64,000 nt of DNA from Calditerrivibrio nitroreducens DSM 19672 (GTDB taxonomy: Bacteria; Chrysiogenota; Deferribacteres; Deferribacterales; Calditerrivibrionaceae). A program made the position numbers and the translations under genes. This document shows, one piece after another, positions 46,907 to 54,780 of the stretch. The stretch covers positions 372,001 to 436,000 of the forward strand of contig NC_014758.1 in assembly GCF_000183405.1 (NCBI RefSeq), read 5' to 3'. The notes under the pieces are model-generated. The model was not told the origin of the DNA, ran no database searches, and was given only the letters and a program-made list of their open reading frames with translations. Positions within the stretch are counted from its first letter, which is position 1. Each line of letters begins with the position of its first letter.

Positions 46907-46936
46907 TATATATATTCAAATATTCTAAATTGTCAA
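46907..46936 (-). promoter_or_regulatory. Promoter for the ResA-like gene
   Basis: Read on the minus strand: TTGACA (46936-46931), 18-base spacer, TATATA (46912-46907), about 25 bases before the start codon. Confidence 0.6.
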
Positions 46937-47048
46937 ATACAAAAGAACTTGGATTGTCCCATTTTTTGTGTAAGAATAATAGTGAAATGTGGGATATGAA
47001 CCTTTGTGATGATAGGTTTCTGAAAAAGCTGTCCCTATCATAATAAAA

Positions 47049-47089
47049 TTATAGACCAAACATATGAAGTAAATATGTTTGGTCTATAA
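47049..47089 (-). terminator. Long-stem terminator after the MshQ-like gene
   Basis: A perfect 17-bp stem (47049-47065 with 47073-47089, core AGACCAAACATAT/ATATGTTTGGTCT) and a 7-base loop, followed on the minus strand by ATTTTATTATG. A second hairpin, TGATAGG/CCTATCA, lies just beyond (47010-47040). The stem is longer than usual for a terminator. Confidence 0.6.
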
Positions 47090-47150
47090 ATTAATGCACC
47101 AAAATCTTATTTAATAATTACTGGAATTTTTTATTATTCGTATTCATTTG

Positions 47151-50100
47151 TTATTTTGCAGGTACCTCCTTCCAGTATAATCTTTTCTGCTGATTGCCAA
47201 AAATTCCAAAGGTGGCTATCCCCTGTGTGAGATTGTTTAATACTGTATCTTTTAAGAAATCGAGTCCAGATAGATTTAGAGTAACTGATCCATTTTTGTT
47301 TGTCCCGGGTGCCTTTAATTTTATTTCAAAATAACCATTAGATTTTTTTATCAGGTCAACTACGTCTGTATCTCCTTGATTTAAATTTTGAGTCCAGTTG
47401 GATAATGTTATATTACTGATCGTAAATGTAGTTTTGTTATCAGCAGCATTGATTGTCAATTTACCATTTTTATCGTAGTATAATATATACGCAGGTACAT
47501 TTAGCGGATAATTTGCTGGCCCGTAAGCATTTTGAATATCCAGAATAGCGTTTAATATTCTGGTGCTATTATCTATTGTCTTGTATTGACAGTCAGAAGT
47601 GCAAGAAGCAGCGCCTGGTTTCATATCACGATTGATAAGGATTGGTCCATCAGGGTCAGTCACGTTTATACCAAGTCTAAAATTTTCCAGTGATTTGAGG
47701 TTGGCTGGATCTTTAGTGAAAGTGACATTGTCAAAAAATGAATAGCTACCATTTCCCCACGAAGAAGAGAGGGCTGGTGTGAACCTATTGATTAAATTGT
47801 TCCCATCGTAATTATTTTCTGCGAAAAGATCGATAATTCCTTTGGCAAATTCTCCGGTGTAATTTAGGGTAGTATTGTTGTCGGTATTTTTGGCTTGAAT
47901 GGTATATTTTAATTCAAAAGGATTTCCCATATATACAAAATCAGATGTGTATTTTTCTATAAATGATTCTGTAAGCTCGAAATGATCCGGGATAAATCTA
48001 CCTATGTTTGCACTTGTGCCGGTAATTGGGCCTGTACCGAGATAATCATTGTCAGTGACAGTAAATTTAATTATTCCCACTTCACTAAACTTTTGATTAT
48101 CCACGGAGGCTACTCCATTAGTAAAATTAAGGCTTGTGACACTTATCGTACCATTATTTCCACCTCCAGGGGATACTAATGTATGGGAAACAGTGGCATT
48201 ATTTTTCTGATAATTTTGAGTTAATCGGTTGTTGGATAGGTCTGTGTCAGTATCACTTTCCCAGCAAACTGCTTTTGCAGATAGATTAAATTCTTCCCCT
48301 GCTTTTTTGAAAACTGTACTGTTGGCTCCATTTTCAGCTTCCCAGTTAGATGTTGCTGTATATACATAAAATCCAAAGGGTTTTAATGTTGCTGAATCAC
48401 TACCAACAGCTTTCACTGACCCGTTGTCGTAGCTAGCAGTTACACTTATCTGTCCAGCATCTTCGTAGGTGAAATCGAATGTGGACTGTCCGTTGTTATC
48501 AAAAGTTAAATTTACAGTGGAATTGAGCTGGATACCGTTTACTTTTGGTTTTGTATTATTTGAATTAGAGGATGGGGTTATGTAGTTGAAACTGAAATAT
48601 ATAGGTATATCTTTATTTTGAAATGCAGGGGTACATTTATGGGTGGTGTCATCTTTTCTTACAGCTTTTATAGTAATATCGTTTTGTGGTTTACAAGAAT
48701 AGTTATCAGGTATATCAAAGACAAAACCTGAATCGTAGAATGTAACTACACAATTTGGATCCCATGAGCATTTATAGATTGGCGTATTAGAAGGTAATGG
48801 ATTTGCTGAAGTGATTGATAATGTTGTTTGACCTGGAGTTTGTTTATAAAGACCTGTATTGACAGAGTAGCTACCATTAGGAATACTTACAGGATTAGTT
48901 GTCCAATTTGCTCCATTTGTCGCTGATAATTGTATACCGCTTACACCACTGGAGTATTTTTGACTACAATCGTCGTTTATACATGCAGTTATCGTTACAT
49001 CAGCAGGTTGGCAGGTAAGGGCAGTGGGGGGTGCATCAATTCGGAGATACTTATAGCCTATTTCCTGACCTAAATCACCACAAGATAATGCACTTATCTT
49101 CAAATCATCTATAGAATGTATGTTTGTCACTGAGCCTGTGGAACCGGTAATACTTAGTTTAAAATTATCGGGAGGAGTTGCGTTTTGAGTGGCATCGTAC
49201 CAATTTATAATTGTTTGATATCCATTACCATCTAATATATCGCGATCTACTTTGATAAAAGTCTTATTATTTCTTGTATCGATACTTATCTTGTATTTGT
49301 AATTTTTTGCAGTTGAATTATCAACTCCAGGGTTTAATTGACCACTGTTTGCAATAAAACAATAGCCAGTATCATTATCACCACGTCCTCTGATAGTAAT
49401 GGAATCTTTAACTTTGTCTTGTGGTGGATGAGTTGTACAGTTTTTCCCTCTACCTTCATAGTCATTTGCAAAATTACCATACTCATCTATTCCTATACCT
49501 AACCATCCTCCTTTAAACCCATGTAAACCACTTCTTTGCGCATATCCGAGAGAACCACCGTATGCCCCGGCAATATCGGATATATTGTCACTTAGTAAAC
49601 GATCAACTACAGCGGCATCAGCGAGAGCAATAGTAACCCCGTCAGCTCCGTTACCATTATTTCCATAAGCGTTGTGTTCAAATTCTATTTCAATGTAATT
49701 ATCTTGAGAAGGAAATTTTCCTGCCAGTGTTACGCCAGAAGCCACATTATCTATTTTTTTAGTTAAGACTAATTTATTATCCTCTATTATTGGAGTGAAA
49801 TTTTCATTCTTGATGATTGTCCATTTGGAGCCAAGTGAGTTTCTGTTGAAATCGTCAAAGAAACACTGGTTCAGTTGTAAGCAATTAACCTTAACCCTAT
49901 CCGTCCCATCCCAATTTTTACCTGATTTTTCGTAGTTATATATGGCAGATATTACTTTGCTATCTAATGCATTATTAAAAATCTTTACTTCATCAATATA
50001 CCCTGTGTAATAGTATGCAATTCCATTTTCACTTCCAATATAATTATTTCCCGTATAAACTGTTAATGTACCATTAACAGACATTGAATTATCTAAAACA

Positions 50101-52271
50101 CCATCTATGTAAATTCTCATTTCATTTTTATTTGAGTCATATACACCTGCTATGTGGTGCCAATTAAAATCGTCTATAGATTTGTTAGAATACAATTGTT
50201 GATCACCATTTATTTGCAATTCAAAGAGTGCTTTGTTATTATTTTGTATTCTAAGTGCATTACCCCACCCTCCATTAGTAAAAATGTTAGAAAGTGACTT
50301 ATTAGCTGGGTCGTGTTTTATCCAAGCCATATATGTTAATGAACCTCCAATCTGTAATTTTTGATTTGCCGGTATTTGTATAGTAGTTTTTTTAGAGCCA
50401 TCAAATTTTCCCACTCGGTTAATTCCACCACCAGATGTATCACTACTTTCGGTATTCGCTCCATTTACTGAAGATCCATTAATAAGATTTCCACTACTAT
50501 CTTTCACTTCAAAGGTGGAATTATCATTATCCCAGCTGCATTCATCAAAATGGAAGTCGGCAATAGGTTTTGGGATAGCTCTCGCTAAACATATGTTAGG
50601 ACATGTCATAAGAGGAGAATCGTCTTTGATTTTATTATAATTGTATATGTTTCCTGTGAATTTATCCCAATAGTTGCTTCTCCAATTATATCCTTCTCTA
50701 TTTGAGTTTGCTAACTGAGTAATTGATGGAGCATAAAAACAATTATTGTTTATATTTACATTAGTCGAGTTAGTAATTTGTAGGTTAAGCCCCACATCGT
50801 TATTATTGTTGCCACTTGTTTTAAAACAGTTATTTTGTGCATTAAAACTTGTCCATTGAGAAAGTTTAGCATCTACAGCAGTGTCAACTTTACTTTCGAA
50901 ATATGAGTATGTTATTACAGGTTTAAAGCTTTTAGCACTTTGTAAATCAAGAGCAGTAGAGTATGCAATAAAGCTTGAATTATCTATATTAAGACCACCC
51001 CATATGTCACCACTAAATATAGCACCTTTAGAAGTATCAGAAATAATATTTGATGATTTTATGGTGGCATTACCAGAAATTGTTTTGTTTATTATTAATG
51101 CACTTGCTCCGGCATATATTTCTGAATTTTCAATTTTTAAGAAGCCATTTATATCATTAACTTCTAAGCCCTTATTCCCTGAACCACTCTCTATCTTAGT
51201 ATTTAATATTTCCAAATTATTTTTTATTGTATAAAGCTGAACTGCATGATTACTTGTGGCAATTATATTAGAATTAGAAATTTTTATGCTTCCGTTAGCA
51301 GTATTTGTGATTTTTAAAGCAACGTCTCTGTTTGCTTTAATACTTGTATTTGTAATGATTAAATCATTATTTACATTACCATCTATCCAGAAACCAAGAT
51401 CTCCTTCCAATTTGTTTGAATCAACGTTAATGTCATTACTGACTGGTTTTAAAAAATAAATAGCTTTGTCTGTTGTCGAAAACAGATTGGAATTTTTTAA
51501 AGTAAATCCATTGTTTATAACATTTCTTACCAGAATTGAACTTTGATAAGATTTCACTGTAACATTATCAATATAAAATATACCATTTACTGTATTAAAG
51601 TATATACCTGCACTATCTTGTGATTTGATTGATGAGTTCTTTATTGTGAATCCATTGTTTATGGTACCTGTTACCCAAAATGCTGTGTTTTTAGCATCAA
51701 TACTAACGTTATCAATTAATATTTCATTGTCTGAGCTACCATTTATTTGAATGCCTCTTGAAGATTTATTTGATATAGAGGTATTAGATATTGATAATGA
51801 ACCTATACCTTTATCGAAATACAAAGTATCGGAACCATTTCCTTCAATCCGTGAGTTTGTTATAGTAACATGGCCAGGTTTGTTTGAAAAATTTATTACA
51901 TTGTTTGAACTTGTATTCTTAAATGTTATATTCGAAAATGTTATTGAATTATAAGAAGGATTGATATTAATAGTATAGCCATTATTAAAATTTTGAACTA
52001 TAACTCTTGAAGGATCATTACTATATCCAATTATTGATAAGCTTTTGTTAGATATTGATAAATTTTCATTATAGGTGCCATCACAAACGTATATAGTATC
52101 ACCATTGCTTGCTGCGTTAATGGCATTTTGGATAGTGGTGTATCCTGGACCTCTATAGCAATCACCGACATACAGATTAGCTGCAAAGCTGTGAAATGGG
52201 AAAAAAAGTACAAAAAAGAGGGATAAATAAAAAATATGATTTTTTGTAACTTTAAAATTTTTTATAAACAT
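47151..52271 (-). CDS. mshQ: Giant exported beta-helix / LamG / lectin / MshQ-like adhesin
   Basis: A 1706-residue secreted protein. Residues 1-30 are a signal peptide (FHSFAAN). Residues ~31-560 are a right-handed parallel beta-helix with many Asn/Ser/Ile coils, opening with a DUF1565-like segment (YTTIQNAINAASNGDTIYV). Residues ~572-794 are a LamG/concanavalin-like domain (WHHIAGVYDSNKNEMRIYID). Residues ~802-1064 are an L-type-lectin-like domain (DGVTIALADA). Residues ~1065-1706 match the DUF6701 region of MshQ. AAGGAGGT precedes the ATG. MSHA-locus context supports a tip or surface adhesin role. The beta-helix addition is unusual for MshQ. Confidence 0.85.
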   Translation of the reverse strand: MFIKNFKVTKNHIFYLSLFFVLFFPFHSFAANLYVGDCYRGPGYTTIQNAINAASNGDTIYVCDGTYNENLSISNKSLSIIGYSNDPSRVIVQNFNNGYTININPSYNSITFSNITFKNTSSNNVINFSNKPGHVTITNSRIEGNGSDTLYFDKGIGSLSISNTSISNKSSRGIQINGSSDNEILIDNVSIDAKNTAFWVTGTINNGFTIKNSSIKSQDSAGIYFNTVNGIFYIDNVTVKSYQSSILVRNVINNGFTLKNSNLFSTTDKAIYFLKPVSNDINVDSNKLEGDLGFWIDGNVNNDLIITNTSIKANRDVALKITNTANGSIKISNSNIIATSNHAVQLYTIKNNLEILNTKIESGSGNKGLEVNDINGFLKIENSEIYAGASALIINKTISGNATIKSSNIISDTSKGAIFSGDIWGGLNIDNSSFIAYSTALDLQSAKSFKPVITYSYFESKVDTAVDAKLSQWTSFNAQNNCFKTSGNNNNDVGLNLQITNSTNVNINNNCFYAPSITQLANSNREGYNWRSNYWDKFTGNIYNYNKIKDDSPLMTCPNICLARAIPKPIADFHFDECSWDNDNSTFEVKDSSGNLINGSSVNGANTESSDTSGGGINRVGKFDGSKKTTIQIPANQKLQIGGSLTYMAWIKHDPANKSLSNIFTNGGWGNALRIQNNNKALFELQINGDQQLYSNKSIDDFNWHHIAGVYDSNKNEMRIYIDGVLDNSMSVNGTLTVYTGNNYIGSENGIAYYYTGYIDEVKIFNNALDSKVISAIYNYEKSGKNWDGTDRVKVNCLQLNQCFFDDFNRNSLGSKWTIIKNENFTPIIEDNKLVLTKKIDNVASGVTLAGKFPSQDNYIEIEFEHNAYGNNGNGADGVTIALADAAVVDRLLSDNISDIAGAYGGSLGYAQRSGLHGFKGGWLGIGIDEYGNFANDYEGRGKNCTTHPPQDKVKDSITIRGRGDNDTGYCFIANSGQLNPGVDNSTAKNYKYKISIDTRNNKTFIKVDRDILDGNGYQTIINWYDATQNATPPDNFKLSITGSTGSVTNIHSIDDLKISALSCGDLGQEIGYKYLRIDAPPTALTCQPADVTITACINDDCSQKYSSGVSGIQLSATNGANWTTNPVSIPNGSYSVNTGLYKQTPGQTTLSITSANPLPSNTPIYKCSWDPNCVVTFYDSGFVFDIPDNYSCKPQNDITIKAVRKDDTTHKCTPAFQNKDIPIYFSFNYITPSSNSNNTKPKVNGIQLNSTVNLTFDNNGQSTFDFTYEDAGQISVTASYDNGSVKAVGSDSATLKPFGFYVYTATSNWEAENGANSTVFKKAGEEFNLSAKAVCWESDTDTDLSNNRLTQNYQKNNATVSHTLVSPGGGNNGTISVTSLNFTNGVASVDNQKFSEVGIIKFTVTDNDYLGTGPITGTSANIGRFIPDHFELTESFIEKYTSDFVYMGNPFELKYTIQAKNTDNNTTLNYTGEFAKGIIDLFAENNYDGNNLINRFTPALSSSWGNGSYSFFDNVTFTKDPANLKSLENFRLGINVTDPDGPILINRDMKPGAASCTSDCQYKTIDNSTRILNAILDIQNAYGPANYPLNVPAYILYYDKNGKLTINAADNKTTFTISNITLSNWTQNLNQGDTDVVDLIKKSNGYFEIKLKAPGTNKNGSVTLNLSGLDFLKDTVLNNLTQGIATFGIFGNQQKRLYWKEVPAK

Positions 52272-52427
52272 ATCCGTAAAATACCTCCTTTTTAAATACT
52301 TACCAGAAATGTATTTCTATTTATTATTTCCCACCTTTCAACATCAGGCAAGGTGGGGTAAGCTTTGTATGAACATTTCATGGTCGTTTCTTTTGTTGAA
52401 GGGTGCATACAAACCACCTTAAGATTA
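52272..52427 (-). ncRNA. Structured 5' leader of the MshQ-like gene (riboswitch-like, undescribed to me)
   Basis: Predicted transcript leader of ~156 nt. P1: AAGGTGG (52420-52414) pairs with CCACCTT (52356-52350). P2, contiguous on the 5' side: TTTGTATG (52413-52406) pairs with CATACAAA (52371-52364). The P2 loop element ACCCTTCAACA (52404-52394) can pair 10 of 11 with TGTTGAAAGGT (52343-52333) as a pseudoknot. A competing hairpin pairs CCCACCTT (52357-52350) with AAGGTGGG (52337-52330), destroying both P1 and the pseudoknot. AAGGAGGT (52290-52283) is the ribosome-binding site. I do not see the conserved segments of c-di-GMP-I. Confidence 0.5.
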
Positions 52428-52433
52428 TTATAA

Positions 52434-52461
52434 ATTATAATATAAAATTAGAGAATTGCAA
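52434..52461 (-). promoter_or_regulatory. Promoter for the MshQ-like gene
   Basis: Read on the minus strand: TTGCAA (52461-52456), 16-base spacer, perfect TATAAT (52439-52434). It gives the giant gene its own transcript starting near 52427, distinct from the upstream pilin operon. Confidence 0.65.
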
Positions 52462-52519
52462 TTTTTTTGGTGGTATCACGAAAATTTTTTCACTCTTCAT
52501 ATTTTATTACATTAACAAA

Positions 52520-52864
52520 CTATTTTTTTACTTTACCGATTTTTTTATCGTAGATATATCTATTGCCAAAAGGGTCTAATAGTTCACCATTTTTTATTCT
52601 TGCGGATAGATTTAAAAGCTCTTGTGTTTTATTATCTATATACCCTTCTGAAAAAAGAACAGAAAGATTGTCAGGATAGCTACCTTTTTTCATTCTATAT
52701 AGATCTATTGACATATTCAGGATTCTTATTTCGTCGTTTCTCATATTGATTTTAGTCTCAGTTTCTATTTTTTGATATTTTGAGTAAAAAACACCTATGA
52801 AAATGGCTATCAATATTAGTGCTACTAATGTTTCAAGCGGTGAGTACCCTTTTTTACTAAACAT
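52520..52864 (-). CDS. GspG-like small prepilin-type protein
   Basis: A 114-residue protein: MFSKKG then YSPLETLVALILIAIFIGV, with Glu at +5, followed by GspG-like elements IDLYRMKKGSYPDNLSVL and DPFGNRYIYD. In MSHA loci it would correspond to a secondary subunit between mshG and mshQ. The start lies 1 base after the stop of the MshG gene. Confidence 0.8.
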   Translation of the reverse strand: MFSKKGYSPLETLVALILIAIFIGVFYSKYQKIETETKINMRNDEIRILNMSIDLYRMKKGSYPDNLSVLFSEGYIDNKTQELLNLSARIKNGELLDPFGNRYIYDKKIGKVKK

Positions 52865-52865
52865 C

Positions 52866-54089
52866 TTATTGTCTAAAAACTTTTATTAAATCCCACATAG
52901 GTAGAAAGACTCCAAGTGCAAGAATCAAGACCATACCTGCCACCATCACAAGTAGAATTGGTTCGATGGCCTGAGAAAGGGTTTTGATGGAGTAATCCAC
53001 TTCGCTGTCGTAATAGTCTGCAATTTTAAAGAGCATTTCATCCAGCTGTCCTGTGTCTTCCCCAGCAGATATCATATCGCTGACCACAGGGGGAAAGTAT
53101 TTTGATGCTTCAAATGATCCGTGAATAGTTCCCCCTCTTGTAACTTTTTCTTTTATTATGAGTAACTCATCCTTTATTACCTCATTACCTGTAACTTCGC
53201 TGACGATTTCAAAGCTTGTAATAATCGAAATGCCGCTTTTATACAGTAATCCAAGAATTCTGCTTATACGGGATAGGTATATCTTGTGTATAAGGGGGCC
53301 TATTATTGGAATTTTTAACGTGTATTCGTCAATTTTTCTTTTACCATGTGGAGTTTTCTTGTATTTCTTGTAAATCAAATAAGAAAGTATACTGATTATA
53401 AGTATTAACCACCAGAAGTTGTGAAAAAAATCATTTACAAATACCAGAATCTTCGTTGGTAGGGGTAATTCTGTGTTAAATTTAGAAAATAGTCCGACGA
53501 ATTTTGGTATTACAAAGGTCATCAGGATAACAAAAGCTATTACTATTGCGGATACAACCATTTTGGGGTATCGGGTGGCATTTTTGATTTTGTTCCTTGT
53601 ATCCAGATCAGTTTCAAGGATCAAAGCCAATCTCTGCAATACGATATCAAGTACTCCACCCTCTTCACCCACCCGCAGCATATTTATGTATAGATCAGAG
53701 AATATATCTTTATGCTTTCTGAAGGCGATACTTAGGGGTGTACCTGCTTCGATATCTTTGATGATGGTGGAGATTGTTTCTTTCATTTTTTGGGAGTAAT
53801 TCTGGCTCTCAAGTCTTCTTAAAATGGTGAGTATTGGAATTCCTGCGGCAAAAAGGCTGGCAAACTGTCTTGTGAATACGATAAGCTCTTCGAGCCTTAC
53901 TTTTTCATACTTTTTAAGTTTTTGCGATAGTTTATTGTAGTAAATATCTATTGTGGAAGATTGACGAATGATTTCTGGTATTATCCCCTGAGAGTAGAGT
54001 AAAACGGAAGCCTCATCTATATTGTCAGCGTCGATTACCCCTTTTTTTACTTCACCTTTTCTGGTGGTCCCTTTGTAATTAAATTGCAT
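52866..54089 (-). CDS. mshG: MSHA/type II platform membrane protein MshG (GspF/PilC family)
   Basis: A 407-residue GspF-family protein with two repeats of the T2SSF domain (about 70-190 and 270-395) and three membrane helices. Family features are VFTRQFASLFAAGIPIL, RVGEEGGVLD, and in the second repeat SAGEDTGQLDEML. It is the polytopic core with which the MshE ATPase works. Confidence 0.93.
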   Translation of the reverse strand: MQFNYKGTTRKGEVKKGVIDADNIDEASVLLYSQGIIPEIIRQSSTIDIYYNKLSQKLKKYEKVRLEELIVFTRQFASLFAAGIPILTILRRLESQNYSQKMKETISTIIKDIEAGTPLSIAFRKHKDIFSDLYINMLRVGEEGGVLDIVLQRLALILETDLDTRNKIKNATRYPKMVVSAIVIAFVILMTFVIPKFVGLFSKFNTELPLPTKILVFVNDFFHNFWWLILIISILSYLIYKKYKKTPHGKRKIDEYTLKIPIIGPLIHKIYLSRISRILGLLYKSGISIITSFEIVSEVTGNEVIKDELLIIKEKVTRGGTIHGSFEASKYFPPVVSDMISAGEDTGQLDEMLFKIADYYDSEVDYSIKTLSQAIEPILLVMVAGMVLILALGVFLPMWDLIKVFRQ

Positions 54090-54125
54090 AAGGATTAAAA
54101 ATTACACATATACTGCTTTACAAGA

Positions 54126-54147
54126 TGAAAGAAGGGGGACTCCCCCT
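54126..54147 (-). terminator. Attenuator-like hairpin after the major pilin gene
   Basis: Read on the minus strand: AGGGGG-AGT-CCCCCT followed by TCTTTC, between the pilin gene and mshG. A leaky terminator here would make pilin more abundant than the assembly proteins. Confidence 0.5.
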
Positions 54148-54152
54148 CCTAA

Positions 54153-54611
54153 TTATTGACAATCATCGGTTTCGATAGTGACTTTTGGCGATGTAGTGTT
54201 ATCTGATGCATCATATTTAACATAGCATTTTTTACTAGCACTTTTAAATCCTTTGTAATATAAAGTTATCACATCACTACCAGTATCAAGTTCATATGTC
54301 TTATTGTCATAATCTATCGCGGCGAGAATACCATTGGAACTTGCTTTAGGATAGCCACTTCTATTATCATTTGTGTAGACCTCTATGTCCTTATTATCAA
54401 TTTTAATAGTTGTTGCTGAAACATTATCCTGAGCCAGCCATTTGGCTCTGACGATATCCTTTGCTGCGGAAATAGCTCCCCCTAATCCTTTAACTGCTGA
54501 TATCTTTGCATCCTTTTGCAGGTCAGCAAACTTTGGTATTGCAACGGCAGCTAAAATACCAAGAATTACAATGACAATTACAAGCTCAATTAAAGTAAAA
54601 CCTTTTTTCAT
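54153..54611 (-). CDS. mshA: MSHA-type major pilin
   Basis: A 152-residue type IV prepilin: MKKG then [18 protein letters not shown] (Glu +5), with the MshA-like continuation [18 protein letters not shown]. Two cysteines near the C-terminus (KKCYVKYD and the final DDCQ) can form the pilin disulfide loop. It is first in its operon, with AGGAGG upstream. Being the only standard-length, canonical prepilin, it is the best candidate for the major subunit. Confidence 0.9.
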   Translation of the reverse strand: MKKGFTLIELVIVIVILGILAAVAIPKFADLQKDAKISAVKGLGGAISAAKDIVRAKWLAQDNVSATTIKIDNKDIEVYTNDNRSGYPKASSNGILAAIDYDNKTYELDTGSDVITLYYKGFKSASKKCYVKYDASDNTTSPKVTIETDDCQ

Positions 54612-54639
54612 AGAAAATCCTCCTAAGCTATTTCTTAAA

Positions 54640-54667
54640 TTTTTACAATGATTTTAAAAAAAGTCAA
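54640..54667 (-). promoter_or_regulatory. Promoter for the mshA operon
   Basis: Read on the minus strand: TTGACT (54667-54662), 16-base spacer, TAAAAA (54645-54640). No sigma-54 element is evident. Confidence 0.5.
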
Positions 54668-54724
54668 TAGTTTTTGTGCTTATTCTACAAATTACTTTAA
54701 CACAGGATAAGAAGTAAAAAAATG

Positions 54725-54753
54725 TTGAACTTTTTTGATATTTCGGATAACTT
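54725..54753 (+). promoter_or_regulatory. Possible promoter for transketolase
   Basis: TTGAAC (54725-54730), 17-base spacer, TAACTT (54748-54753), about 28 bases upstream of the GTG start. The -10 match is weak. Confidence 0.35.
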
Positions 54754-54780
54754 TAACAAAAAATTTTTCAGGAGAAGTGT

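Noticed and set aside
50881-51954. Several plus-strand ORFs of 60-117 codons opposite the giant gene
   Set aside because: They are shadows of the Asn/Ser-rich beta-helix coding sequence on the minus strand, with no starts supported by ribosome-binding sites.
47151-52271. CRISPR or tandem DNA repeats in the giant gene
   Set aside because: The coils repeat only loosely at protein level; there are no regularly spaced identical DNA repeats here or elsewhere in the window.
52272-52461. mshQ leader as a standard c-di-GMP-I (GEMM) riboswitch or hammerhead ribozyme
   Set aside because: The conserved GEMM segments are not visible. CTGATG and GAAA do occur, but the strands around them cannot form the three hammerhead helices in the right order.
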